The notes under the pieces: model-generated | What the model saw: only the letters and a program-made list of their open reading frames with translations | The model's database searches: none | What the model was told of the DNA's origin: nothing | Position numbers and translations under genes: made by a program | Part shown: positions 8,957-17,196 of the stretch, one piece after another | How positions within the stretch are numbered: the first letter of the stretch is position 1 | Layout: every line of letters starts with the position of its first letter | From: Streptomyces sp. CBMA152 | GTDB taxonomy: Bacteria; Actinomycetota; Actinomycetes; Streptomycetales; Streptomycetaceae | Direction: 5' to 3' | Length of the DNA: 64,000 bases | Assembly: GCF_014596475.1 (NCBI RefSeq) | Contig: NZ_MECJ01000015.1 | Coordinates: forward strand, 1-64,000

Positions 8957-9654
8957 CCACTCACGCGACCCCACCGGCCGGACGACCTAGGACGGACACC
9001 CCGTACGACATGCACCTGACGCACCGCGATCTGCTCGTGCCGTTCTACGACCACCCCGCCGACCGGCCCGACGCCTGGGAGAAACTGATCGCCGCCGCGC
9101 CCCGGCTGTACGGGGTGGTGCTCAACCCCGCCAACGGGGCGGGCGAGGCGCCCGACCCGGCGTTCGCCGAGGCCGCGGCCCGGCTGCGCGCGGCGGGCGT
9201 GCCGGTCCTCGGCTACGCGGACACCGACTACGGCCGCCGCCCGCACGCCGACGTCGTACGGGACCTGCTGCGCCACCGCGACTGGTACGGCGCGGACGGC
9301 GCGTTCCTGGACCAGGCGGCCACCGACCCGGCGCTGCTCGCGCACTACCGGCGGCTCTCGGTCGCCGCGCGCGCGGCCGGGGCCCGCACGCTGGTCCTCA
9401 ACCACGGCGCCCACCCCGACCCCGGTTACGCGGACCTGGCCGACCTGCTCGTCACGTACGAGGGCACCTGGGCGACCTATCCCTCGGTGGACGTCCCGCA
9501 GTGGACGCACGGCCATCCGCCGGACCGCTTCTGCCATCTCGTCTACGCCGCCCCGCCCGGCGCGCGCCCGGCCACCCGGGTGCACTGCGCGGTACCGGGC
9601 GAGGCCCCGCACCCGTGGGGCACGCTGCCGCACTTCCTGGAGCCGGTCCGATGA
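8953..9654 (+). CDS. Spherulin-4 / GH135-like glycoside hydrolase
   Basis: A 233-residue protein with no signal peptide that matches the spherulation-specific family 4 pattern: LLVPFYDHP, an AAAPRLYGVVLNPANG strand, then GYADTDYGRR, YGADGAFLDQA, and VLNHGAHPDPGYADLADLLVTYEG. The family adopts a TIM-barrel, and fungal Sph3 (GH135) cleaves alpha-1,4-N-acetylgalactosamine polymers; the Asp in AFLD and Glu in TYEG are candidate acids. ATG overlaps the upstream stop and its stop overlaps the downstream ATG. Lack of an obvious export signal is odd for a polymer hydrolase; it may act inside or leave by another route. Family call is good; substrate is inferred. Confidence 0.8.
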   Translation: MTTHATPPAGRPRTDTPYDMHLTHRDLLVPFYDHPADRPDAWEKLIAAAPRLYGVVLNPANGAGEAPDPAFAEAAARLRAAGVPVLGYADTDYGRRPHADVVRDLLRHRDWYGADGAFLDQAATDPALLAHYRRLSVAARAAGARTLVLNHGAHPDPGYADLADLLVTYEGTWATYPSVDVPQWTHGHPPDRFCHLVYAAPPGARPATRVHCAVPGEAPHPWGTLPHFLEPVR

Positions 9655-10544
9655 ATCGTTCGCTTAACCGCCTCGCCCTCGCGCTGCTGCTGCCTCTGCT
9701 CCTGGTGGCGGGGTGCTCCTCCTCGTCCTCCGACGACGGGCCGGGGCCGGACGAGAGCGACAACGCCCAGCCGGCGCCGTCCCGTTCGCACTCCTCGTCC
9801 CCGTCCGAGGCCCCGACCCAGTCCGCGTCCCCGGAGGCCGACCGCGGCCGCTGGCAGCCGAAGCCGGGAGTGGCCTGGCAGTGGCAGCTCACCGGGAAGC
9901 TGGACCCGACGGTGAACGTCCCGGTGTACGACGTCGACGGCTTCAACATCTCCAAGGCGCAGGTCGACGATCTGCACCGGCGTGGACGCAAGGTCATCTG
10001 TTACGTCTCCACCGGAGCCTGGGAGGACTTCCGGCCCGACGCCGACAGCTTCCCCAAGTCGGTCCTCGGCAAGGGCAACGGCTGGAAGGGTGAACGCTGG
10101 CTCGACATCCGCCGCACCGACGTACTGGGCCCGCTGATGGCCAAGCGGTTCGACATGTGCAAGCAGAAGGGGTTCGACGCGGTGGAGCCGGACAACATGG
10201 ATGGCTACTCCAACGAGACGGGTTTTCCGCTGACGGCCGCGCATCAGCTGGCGTACAACCGGCTTGTTGCTCGGCTTGCCCATGACCGGGGGCTGGCCGT
10301 TGGCCTGAAAAATGACCTGGATCAGATCCCGGATCTGGTACGGGACTTCGACTTCGCCGTGAACGAGCAGTGCGCGGAGTTCGGGGAGTGTGACCAGCTG
10401 GCGCCGTTTACCCGTGCGGGTAAGGCCGTTTTCCATGTCGAGTACGACAGGAACCCCGGCGCGTTCTGCTCCCAGGCGCGCAAGTTGGGGCTCAGCTCTA
10501 TGCAGAAGCAGAAGGAGCTGGGTACTTGGCGTAAGGCATGCTGA
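9651..10544 (+). CDS. GH114-like endo-alpha-1,4-polygalactosaminidase lipoprotein
   Basis: A 297-residue lipoprotein: signal peptide with lipobox LVAGC (Cys at about residue 23), a Ser/Asp/Pro-rich linker to about residue 65, then a TIM-barrel domain. Family motifs are WQWQLTGKLD, VYDVDGFN, VICYVSTGAWEDFRPD, GFDAVEPDNMDGY and GLKNDLDQIPDLV; the acidic pair in VEPDNMD is the expected catalytic region. GH114 enzymes hydrolyse alpha-1,4-linked galactosamine polymers. It is the last gene of the operon, coupled by an ATGA overlap to the GH135-like gene. It probably trims or releases the polymer on the outer face of the membrane. A dispersed repeat lies 30 bases after the stop. Confidence 0.88.
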   Translation: MNRSLNRLALALLLPLLLVAGCSSSSSDDGPGPDESDNAQPAPSRSHSSSPSEAPTQSASPEADRGRWQPKPGVAWQWQLTGKLDPTVNVPVYDVDGFNISKAQVDDLHRRGRKVICYVSTGAWEDFRPDADSFPKSVLGKGNGWKGERWLDIRRTDVLGPLMAKRFDMCKQKGFDAVEPDNMDGYSNETGFPLTAAHQLAYNRLVARLAHDRGLAVGLKNDLDQIPDLVRDFDFAVNEQCAEFGECDQLAPFTRAGKAVFHVEYDRNPGAFCSQARKLGLSSMQKQKELGTWRKAC

Positions 10545-10573
10545 GTTCTTTGTCTGGGGGCCGGTGGGGGCTT

Positions 10574-10596
10574 GTCGCGCAGTTCCCCGCGCCCCT
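10574..10596. repeat. Dispersed intergenic palindromic repeat, copy 1
   Basis: One copy of the recurrent unit whose core reads GCGCAGTTCCCCGCGCCCCT on the plus strand. It lies between the convergent GH114 and cobS genes, and its last bases overlap the cobS stop codon. The match to other copies continues leftward to about 10555. See the other copies at 20502, 25355, 31925, 44510, 53755, 53785 and 53891. Confidence 0.85.
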
Positions 10597-11377
10597 AGAA
10601 CGTACCCAGCGCTGACACGATCAGGGCTGCCGTGGCTGCTGTTTCTGCCACGGCGCCGAACACATCCCCCGTCACTCCGCCGAACCTGCGCACGCAGTGC
10701 GACAGCAGTAGTTGGGCTGCCGTCAGCGCCGCCGCCACCGCCAGCGCGTAATGGACCGCCGCGTCCAGGCCCCACGTCGCTCCCGCCGCCGTCGCGCACA
10801 GCGCCGTCACCGTCAGCGCCAGTGGGGCCGCCACTCGTACGGGGACCGCGCCCGCGACCGCCGCGCCGAGGCCGTCCGGGCGGGCCGGGGGGACGCCTGT
10901 GCGGCAGGCGAGGGTGAGGGCCAGGCGGGCCGTCACTCCCGCGACCGTCGCCGCGAGTGCGCCCCGGGTCCAGCTCACCGCGTACAGCTCGGCCAGGACC
11001 GCCACTTGGGCCAGCAGGACGAAGACCAGGGTGAGGACGCCGAACGGGCCGATGTCCGACTGCTTCATGATCCGCAGCGCGTCCTCGGCGGGCTTGGCGC
11101 TGCCCAGGCCGTCGGCCACGTCCGCGAGGCCGTCCAGGTGCAGGCCCCGGGTGAGTGCGGCCGGGACGGCGGCGGTGGCGACGGCCGCGAGCAGGGGACC
11201 GGAGTCCAGGAGCAGGAAGGCGCCCCCGGCGGCCGCCGCGCACAGGCCGACCACCAGACCGGGCAGCGGCGCCCAGAGCATCCCGGCCCGGGCCGCCGTG
11301 CGGTCCCAGCGGGTGACCCGGACCGGCAGCGCGGTGAGGGTGCCGAAGGCGAAACGTATGCCGTCCATGGGGTTCAT
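10595..11377 (-). CDS. cobS: Adenosylcobinamide-GDP ribazoletransferase (cobalamin synthase)
   Basis: A 260-residue integral membrane enzyme that joins adenosylcobinamide-GDP to alpha-ribazole, the final assembly step of the cobalamin nucleotide loop. It has the conserved opening GIRFAFGTLTALPV, the signature RGLHLDGLADVADGLG and RIMKQSDIGPFGV, and about six to seven hydrophobic segments. The ATG at 11377 lacks a clear ribosome site; a second ATG at 11368 is equally possible. It is separated from cobT and cobU by three unrelated membrane-protein genes. The stop codon is built into the edge of a dispersed repeat. Confidence 0.93.
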   Translation of the reverse strand: MNPMDGIRFAFGTLTALPVRVTRWDRTAARAGMLWAPLPGLVVGLCAAAAGGAFLLLDSGPLLAAVATAAVPAALTRGLHLDGLADVADGLGSAKPAEDALRIMKQSDIGPFGVLTLVFVLLAQVAVLAELYAVSWTRGALAATVAGVTARLALTLACRTGVPPARPDGLGAAVAGAVPVRVAAPLALTVTALCATAAGATWGLDAAVHYALAVAAALTAAQLLLSHCVRRFGGVTGDVFGAVAETAATAALIVSALGTF

Positions 11378-11497
11378 CGGCCGCAGGGTATCCCGCGCCG
11401 GGGCGCACGGTGGTGTCGGCGCCGGTCCGCCCGCCGTTCGGTGCGGCCGGGCGGTAAATTGCCCGTAATGCGTACTACGGGAGCGGAAGCCGAAGGC

Positions 11498-12250
11498 ATG
11501 GACTGGTTCAACCGGAACTTCGTCGAGCCGGGGAAGCTTCCGATGCTGCTCGCGCTCGGCTCCTTCGTCCTGACCTTCCTCGTCACCCGGATGATCACCC
11601 GGCTGATCCGGGCCGGCCGGGGCCCGTTCCGCAACATCAAGCCGGGCGGGCTGCACATCCACCATGTGGTGCCGGGGGTGATCCTGACCATCCTCGGCGG
11701 GTTCGGCGCGGTCGGTGCCGGGCGGCACGGCGTCGCCGCCAGCGTGTTCGCGGTGGTGTTCGGGATGGGCGCGGGTCTGGTGCTCGACGAGTTCGCGCTG
11801 ATCCTGCACCTGGACGACGTCTACTGGACCGAGCAGGGGCGCAAGAGCGTCGAGGTGGTGGTGCTGACGGCCGCGCTGGTGCTGCTCACGCTCGCCGGGT
11901 TCTCGCCGCTGGGGGTCAACGACGTCTCACCGCAGGAGCAGCACGACCGGGCGTCGTTCATCCTGACCCTCTGGATCAACTTCTGTTTCGTGCTGGTCGC
12001 GCTCTTCAAGGGGAAGTTCCGGATGGCGATCATGGGAACGCTGGTCCCGTTCGTGGCGCTCATCGGCGCGATCCGGCTCGCCCGGCCCGGCTCGCCGTGG
12101 GCCCGCCGCTTCTACCGCAACCGGCCCCGGGCCCGCGCCCGGTCGGCGATGCGGGTCCACCGGCACGACCGGCGCTGGACGCGGCTGCGGCGGAGGCTTC
12201 ACGACTTCATCGGGGGCGCCCCGGACAGGCTGCCGGTGCGCCGGCCCTGA
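11498..12250 (+). CDS. Integral membrane protein of unknown function
   Basis: A 250-residue protein with about five to six membrane segments and a basic C-terminal tail rich in Arg. Notable stretches are PGGLHIHHVVPGVIL and LILHLDDVYWTEQGRKSVEV, His/Asp-rich sequences that could bind metal or lie at a membrane active site. I do not recognise a family with known function. The ATG at 11498 has a GGAAG box eight bases ahead; an in-frame ATG at 11468 lacks one. It starts 120 bases from cobS (divergent), and its 3' end overlaps the convergent rhomboid-like gene by 52 bases. Confidence 0.8.
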   Translation: MDWFNRNFVEPGKLPMLLALGSFVLTFLVTRMITRLIRAGRGPFRNIKPGGLHIHHVVPGVILTILGGFGAVGAGRHGVAASVFAVVFGMGAGLVLDEFALILHLDDVYWTEQGRKSVEVVVLTAALVLLTLAGFSPLGVNDVSPQEQHDRASFILTLWINFCFVLVALFKGKFRMAIMGTLVPFVALIGAIRLARPGSPWARRFYRNRPRARARSAMRVHRHDRRWTRLRRRLHDFIGGAPDRLPVRRP

Positions 12251-12936
12251 GCCGCGCGGGCCCGGCGGCGCTTCTGGCGCACCGCGGTGATCCAGCACAG
12301 CACCGCCACCGCGAGCAGCGCGGCGACGTGCTCCTTGCCCGCGAGATTGGCCTTGAGCGTCACCTCGACGACCATGGCCAGGACCACCGCGCCGGCCGTC
12401 CAGTACGCCCGGTAGCGCCAGCACACGTACACCGCGAGCCCGACCACCGCGGCCGAGGGGCCGGTGTCGACCATCTCCTCGGCCGAGACGGGCAGCCCCA
12501 GGATGCCGGGGCCGAGCGCGATGCCCACGCGCGCGTACATCGTCCCGGCCAGGGTGGCCGCGTACGCGATGAGCAGGGTGGAGCGGCGGCCGATGCAGAT
12601 CTCCGCGATCCCGAACACCAGCAGGAGCTGCATGAGCGCGCCCCAGACCGGCAGGTCCAGGGCGGGCACGAAGAGCGACAGCGGGGTGCGGAGCAGGGAG
12701 ATCCACAGGGCGTCCTCGGCCTTCACCGAGCCGAGGATCTGTACCGGACGGAAGCCCCAGGACTGGTTCTGCACCAGCTGGAAGAGCGACGTCAGCGCGA
12801 CCGCGCCGAGCGTCATGGGGACCGCCCGCCAGCGCTGGGTGCTCAGCGCGTAGCGGACGGCGAGGTAGAGCGGACCCCACTCCCGACGGACGAACCGACG
12901 TACTGGTCCGTGGCCCGGCAGGGAGCGGGGAACCAT
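12199..12936 (-). CDS. Rhomboid-like integral membrane protein
   Basis: A 245-residue protein with about six membrane segments. Spacing resembles a rhomboid fold: a GPSA motif (Ser161) in a late segment and a His in KEHVAALLAV (His203) in the last one, a possible Ser-His dyad, although the classic GxSG is altered and the HxxxN loop is absent. It may therefore be a rhomboid-like non-protease. Its ATG overlaps by one base the stop of the MprF-like gene, so both are co-translated and likely act together at the membrane. The 3' end overlaps the convergent membrane-protein gene at 11498-12250. Function is not established. Confidence 0.75.
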   Translation of the reverse strand: MVPRSLPGHGPVRRFVRREWGPLYLAVRYALSTQRWRAVPMTLGAVALTSLFQLVQNQSWGFRPVQILGSVKAEDALWISLLRTPLSLFVPALDLPVWGALMQLLLVFGIAEICIGRRSTLLIAYAATLAGTMYARVGIALGPGILGLPVSAEEMVDTGPSAAVVGLAVYVCWRYRAYWTAGAVVLAMVVEVTLKANLAGKEHVAALLAVAVLCWITAVRQKRRRARAAQGRRTGSLSGAPPMKS

Positions 12937-14702
12937 CACCTCTGGGACTCCAGGTGCTTGCGGTGCAGCCACTTGGGCAGCCCGGGCGCCTCCAGGAAGC
13001 CTTCCGCGCGTGCCGACGCGATCGCGATGCGCGGCAGGTCGGCGCTCTTCTCGAAGAGGGTGAACCGAGGCTCCCAGATCGGCCGGTACTTGGCGTTGGC
13101 GCGGTACAGCGACTCGATCTGCCACCAGCGGGAGAAGAAGCTGAGCAGCGAGCGCCACAGCCTCAGCACCGGTCCGGCGCCGAGCTTCGAGCCACGTTCG
13201 AAGACGGAGCGGAACATCGCGAAGTTGAGCGAGACCTGGGTGATCCCGATCTCCTTGGCCCGCTGGAGGAGCTCGATGACCATGAACTCCATCAGACCGT
13301 TCTCGGAGTCGCGGTCGCGGCGCATCAGGTCGAGCGAGAGCCCGTTCGGGCCCCACGGCACGAAGCTCAGGACGGCCCGCAGGGCGCCCTCGCCGTCGGT
13401 GCACTCCAGCATCACGCACTGGCCGTCCGCCGGGTCGCCCAGGCGCCCCAGGGCCATGGAGAAGCCGCGCTCGGTGGCGCCGTCGCGCCAGTCGTCGGCC
13501 TTGCGCAGCAGTTCACTCATCTCATCGGCAGGAATGTCCGCGTGGCGGCGGATTCTCACCTCGTACCCGGCCCGCTTCACCCGGTTGTACGCCTGGCGGA
13601 CGGTCCGCATGGCGCGGCCCTCCAGGGTGAACTCGGCGATCTCCACGATCGCCTCGTCGCCCATCTCCAGGGCGTCCAGGCCGTGCCGGGCGTAGATGGT
13701 GCCCGCTTCCTCGCTGGCGCCGGTCACCGCCGGGATCCAGCCGTGCTCGCGGGCCTCGGCCAGCCACAGCTCGATGGCGCCGGGCCAGGCCTCGGGGTCG
13801 CCGATGGGGTCGCCGGAGGCCAGCGAGACGCTGTTGATCACGCGGTAGGTGACGGCGGCCTTGCCGGTGGGGGACCAGATGACGCTCTTCTCGCGGCGCA
13901 GCGCGAAGTAGCCGAGCGAGTCGCGCTCGCCCTGCTTGTCGAGCAGCGCGCGCAGCTTCTCCTCGTCCTCGACGGTGATCGGGTCGACGGCCTTGCGGTT
14001 GCGGAAGGCCGCGTAGATCACCGCGATGAGCAGCAGCGTGGACATGACGTTGATGGTCACGTCGACCCAGCCCGGGGAGGAGATCCCGGTGATGTCGGTG
14101 TCGTCCGGCGTCAGCGAGACCAGGCGCATCACGCCGTAGCGCCAGCGGCCCAGGAACGTGGAGGGGTGCGAGCCGGTGTAGTTGTTGGTCACCGTGACCA
14201 GCAGCGTGGCGAGCAGCGAGGTGAGCAGCAGGCCGCCCGCCGCGACGGCCGCCGCGAGCTTCGGGTTGGAGCGGTCGCCCTTCGCGTAGAACTCGCGGCG
14301 CCCCATCAGCAGGGCGAGCACGAACGCGGCGGTCAGGACGAGCGACACCCAGTTCTGCGCGTACTGCCGGATCTCCGGGAAGACCATGACGAACGCGAAC
14401 AGCAGCAGGAACAGGCCGCTCAGCACGAGGTTGAGGATCCAGGCGGCGCGCTTGCGGCGGCGCATGGTCACGGCGAGGAACAGGGTCAGCACGCCGGACG
14501 CGAATCCCGCGTCCAGCAGGTACGGCGTGAAATAATTGTCCGTGTTGTGACGCCGAAGGTCCTGGCCCAGTGAAACCCAAACGGCGCTCAGGAAGTTGAT
14601 GAATGTCACGGCGCGCAGGTACCAGACGGCGAATGCCGCACTGCGACGCGACCGGACGGTGCTCCGGTTCAATCCTTCGGTGGTCAAGCGGACTTCTCCC
14701 AT
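12936..14702 (-). CDS. MprF-like phosphatidylglycerol lysyltransferase-domain protein
   Basis: A 588-residue membrane protein: about five to six hydrophobic segments in residues 25-210, then a cytoplasmic double GNAT-like domain of the MprF C-terminal type. Typical strings are GDPIGDPEAWPGAIELWL, CTDGEGALRAVLSFVPWG, LMRRDRDSENGLMEFMV and VSLNFAMFRSVFERG. MprF-type enzymes transfer an amino acid from aminoacyl-tRNA to phosphatidylglycerol and lower envelope negative charge. The ATG at 14702 has no ribosome site; an in-frame TTG at 14687 preceded by GGAGAAG is a realistic alternative. It is coupled to the rhomboid-like gene by a TGATG junction. Whether it uses lysine cannot be read from sequence. 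Confidence 0.88.
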   Translation of the reverse strand: MGEVRLTTEGLNRSTVRSRRSAAFAVWYLRAVTFINFLSAVWVSLGQDLRRHNTDNYFTPYLLDAGFASGVLTLFLAVTMRRRKRAAWILNLVLSGLFLLLFAFVMVFPEIRQYAQNWVSLVLTAAFVLALLMGRREFYAKGDRSNPKLAAAVAAGGLLLTSLLATLLVTVTNNYTGSHPSTFLGRWRYGVMRLVSLTPDDTDITGISSPGWVDVTINVMSTLLLIAVIYAAFRNRKAVDPITVEDEEKLRALLDKQGERDSLGYFALRREKSVIWSPTGKAAVTYRVINSVSLASGDPIGDPEAWPGAIELWLAEAREHGWIPAVTGASEEAGTIYARHGLDALEMGDEAIVEIAEFTLEGRAMRTVRQAYNRVKRAGYEVRIRRHADIPADEMSELLRKADDWRDGATERGFSMALGRLGDPADGQCVMLECTDGEGALRAVLSFVPWGPNGLSLDLMRRDRDSENGLMEFMVIELLQRAKEIGITQVSLNFAMFRSVFERGSKLGAGPVLRLWRSLLSFFSRWWQIESLYRANAKYRPIWEPRFTLFEKSADLPRIAIASARAEGFLEAPGLPKWLHRKHLESQR

Positions 14703-14753
14703 GAAACGCGATCATATGGGGCAACTGACAGCGCGCGTCATGGCGGTCGCGGA

Positions 14754-14778
14754 TGCGGCCGGGGACCTCCCGGCCGCA
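14754..14778 (-). terminator. Hairpin downstream of cobT
   Basis: A perfect 10-bp stem (TGCGGCCGGG / CCCGGCCGCA) with a 5-base loop, 8 bases past the cobT stop and before the MprF-like gene start. Likely a terminator or attenuator separating the two leftward genes. Confidence 0.65.
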
Positions 14779-14785
14779 CCACGGC

Positions 14786-15859
14786 TCAGTCTTCGGCGCG
14801 GTCCCTCTCGGCCTCCGCGCGCTCGGGCAGCTCCGCCGACAGGGCGGCGGCGGCCTGCACGAGAGGGAGAGCGAGCAGGGCCCCCGTTCCTTCACCCACA
14901 GTGACGCCCTGATCGAGCAGAGGGTTGAGTGCCATCCGGTCCAGTGCCTTCGACTGGCCCGGCTCACCGCTCAGCTGACCGGCCAGCCACCAGTCCGGAG
15001 CCCGGAAGGCGGCCCGCTGGGCCACCAGCGCGCAGGCCGAGGAGACCACCCCGTCGAGGATGACCGGCATTCGGCGCACCGCGCACTGAAGCAGAAAACC
15101 GGTCGTCGCGGCAAGGTCGGCGCCGCCGACGGCCGCCAGCAGCTCCAGCTGGTCGCCCAGAACCGGCCGCGCCCGGCGCAGCGCGTCCCGGATCGCGGCG
15201 CACTTGCGCATCCACGCCAGATCGTCGATCCCGGCCCCGCCACGGCCCGTGACGACCGAGGCGTCGGTGCCGCAGAGCGCCGCGATCAGGGTGGCCGCGG
15301 CCGTGGTGCCGCCGACGCTGAGGTCGCCGAGGACGACCAGGTCGGTGCCGGAGTCGGCCTCCTCGTCGGCGATCCTCACACCGAGGCGTACGGCCGCCTC
15401 GGCCTCCTCGACGGTGAGCGCGTCCTCGATGTCGATGCGCCCGCTGCCGCGCCGCACACGGTGGCGTACGACGTCCTCGGGCAGCAACTCGGGGTCGCAG
15501 TCCAGACCCGCGTCGACGACCCGTACAGGGGCGCCCAGGCGGCGGGCCAGCACCGAGACCGGGCTCGCGCCGTCCAGCACCGAGCGGACCAGCGTGTGCC
15601 CGGAGCCCGCCGGGCGGGCGGAGACGCCCAGCTCGGCGACGCCGTGGTCACCGGCGAAGAGGATCACGCGCGGGTGCTCGATGGGTTTGACCGGAACCAC
15701 ACCCTGCGCGGCGGAAAGCCACTCGCCCAGCTCGTCGAGCCGGCCGAGCGCGCCGGACGGCACGGTCAGCCGCTCCCGGCGTTCCTCGGCGTCACGCCGC
15801 ACACCGCTGTCGGGGCGTTCGATCAGATCGGAGAAGTCGTCGAGATTCAGCCTGCTCAT
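14786..15859 (-). CDS. cobT: Nicotinate-nucleotide--dimethylbenzimidazole phosphoribosyltransferase
   Basis: A 357-residue enzyme that makes alpha-ribazole phosphate from dimethylbenzimidazole and nicotinate mononucleotide, supplying the lower ligand of cobalamin. Family strings are KPSGALGRLDELG-like TVPSGALGRLDELGEWL, ILFAGDHGVAELGVSA, VLGDLSVGGTTAAATL, MPVILDGVVSSACAL, and the catalytic-glutamate loop GEGTGALLALP near residue 320. It lies 73 bases downstream of the MBL-cobU fusion on the same strand, so these two are likely co-transcribed. The ATG at 15859 is the only reasonable start. Confidence 0.95.
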   Translation of the reverse strand: MSRLNLDDFSDLIERPDSGVRRDAEERRERLTVPSGALGRLDELGEWLSAAQGVVPVKPIEHPRVILFAGDHGVAELGVSARPAGSGHTLVRSVLDGASPVSVLARRLGAPVRVVDAGLDCDPELLPEDVVRHRVRRGSGRIDIEDALTVEEAEAAVRLGVRIADEEADSGTDLVVLGDLSVGGTTAAATLIAALCGTDASVVTGRGGAGIDDLAWMRKCAAIRDALRRARPVLGDQLELLAAVGGADLAATTGFLLQCAVRRMPVILDGVVSSACALVAQRAAFRAPDWWLAGQLSGEPGQSKALDRMALNPLLDQGVTVGEGTGALLALPLVQAAAALSAELPERAEAERDRAED

Positions 15860-15932
15860 TCGCCGAACAGTACCGGCACGGGTGCCCCGTGTTTCGAGTG
15901 GTGCGGCCGGTAAGGCCGGTTCGCGTCCGTCG

Positions 15933-17117
15933 TCAGCCGCGCAGCGCGAGCGCCTGTCCCGCCACCACGAGCAGGACGTGCTCGCACTCGCCCCCCACCG
16001 CCGCGTTGAGCCTGCCGAGCTCGTCGCGGAAGAGCCGTCCCGCGCGGGTCGCGGGGACCACCCCGGAGCCCACCTCGTTGCTGACGATGACCACGGTCCG
16101 GGAGGTCGCGCGGACCGCGGCCACCAGCTCCGTCATCCGCTCGCGCAGCGCGTCGGGGACCTTCGGCTCCTCCCACGCCCCGGCCCGGTCCATCGCGTCG
16201 GTCAGCCACAGCGACAGACAGTCCACGAGCAGCGGCGGCCCGTCCACGGCGAGCAGCGGCACCAGGTCGCAGGTCTCCTCGGTACGCCAGGAGCCGGGCC
16301 GGCGCTCGCGGTGCAGCCCGACCCGCGCGGCCCACTCCGCGTCCCCGTCCCGGGTGCCGCCGGTGGCCACGTACACGACCTCCGGGAAGGACTCCAGACG
16401 GCGCTCGGCCTCCACCGACTTGCCCGAGCGCGCACCGCCCAACACCAGGGTGCGGCGCGGGAGATCGGGCACGGCGTGGTACTCGCCGACGATCAGCGTC
16501 GTCCCGTCCGGCACCGCCCGCGCCCCGGCTGCGGCCAGCCTTCGGGCGAGCTCGCGCCCGGGCGGCACCTCGTGGTCGATGTGGACGGCGACCACGTCCG
16601 TGGTCGGCCCGACGGCCCCGGCCGCGCGCAGCCGCGCCAGCGCGTCCGGCCGCCCCACGACATCGCACAGGACCATGTCGTACGGGTGCACCTCGGCCAT
16701 CCCGGAGGGCGCGCCCCCCGGCGGCAGGTACAGCAGCCGCTCGCCCTCGGGTGAGGTCACCTCGTACCCCGTGCCCGGCGCGTCCATCGCCACCGCCCGC
16801 ACCCGGTGGCCGCTGATCAGCGTGAGGACCCGCCCGTCCGGCACCCGCCCGGCCGACGGAAGCCCGGGGGGCAGTTCCACGGCGGGCCCGTCGTGCGGAT
16901 GGGTGAGCAGCACCTGGCGTACGCCCGCGAGCGAGTGCCCGGCCCGGGCGGCGGCCAGCGCGGCCCCGGGGGTGAGATCGAGCAGCAGGGCCCCGTCGAC
17001 GAGCAGCGCGGTCGCGGACCGCGCCTGGTCGCCGCGGGCCGAGGCGCACGCGGCGCAGGGACAGTCGGGGCGCGGCAGCCCGTCGGGGGCTCCGGTGCCG
17101 AGGAGAGTCAGTTCCAC
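15933..17117 (-). CDS. cobU: MBL-like domain fused to adenosylcobinamide kinase/guanylyltransferase
   Basis: A 394-residue fusion. Residues about 222-394 are CobU: P-loop GGARSGKS (227-234), VVYVATGGTRDGD, DCLSLWLTD and IVSNEVGSGVVPATRAGR; CobU phosphorylates adenosylcobinamide and then adds GMP. Residues 1-215 resemble a metallo-beta-lactamase fold of the PhnP/PqqB kind: GTGAPDGLPRPDCPCAAC with a CxCxxC set (Cys19/21/24), and LLTHPHDG where the usual HxHxDH has lost its final His (Gly77). The N-terminal domain may therefore be partly degenerate or use another metal set. The ATG at 17117 starts 79 bases from a divergent small gene. No cobalamin riboswitch is visible in that gap. Confidence 0.92.
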   Translation of the reverse strand: MELTLLGTGAPDGLPRPDCPCAACASARGDQARSATALLVDGALLLDLTPGAALAAARAGHSLAGVRQVLLTHPHDGPAVELPPGLPSAGRVPDGRVLTLISGHRVRAVAMDAPGTGYEVTSPEGERLLYLPPGGAPSGMAEVHPYDMVLCDVVGRPDALARLRAAGAVGPTTDVVAVHIDHEVPPGRELARRLAAAGARAVPDGTTLIVGEYHAVPDLPRRTLVLGGARSGKSVEAERRLESFPEVVYVATGGTRDGDAEWAARVGLHRERRPGSWRTEETCDLVPLLAVDGPPLLVDCLSLWLTDAMDRAGAWEEPKVPDALRERMTELVAAVRATSRTVVIVSNEVGSGVVPATRAGRLFRDELGRLNAAVGGECEHVLLVVAGQALALRG

Positions 17118-17196
17118 GAGGACGATCCTCCCGCGTCACCGCACTCGGTGCGCGCCCGGCTACGCTGCGGGCAGCAACGTGACCCGGGAGGCGCAC

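Noticed and set aside
17118..17196. Cobalamin riboswitch upstream of the cobU fusion
   Set aside because: The gap is only 79 bases and lacks a B12-box-like core.
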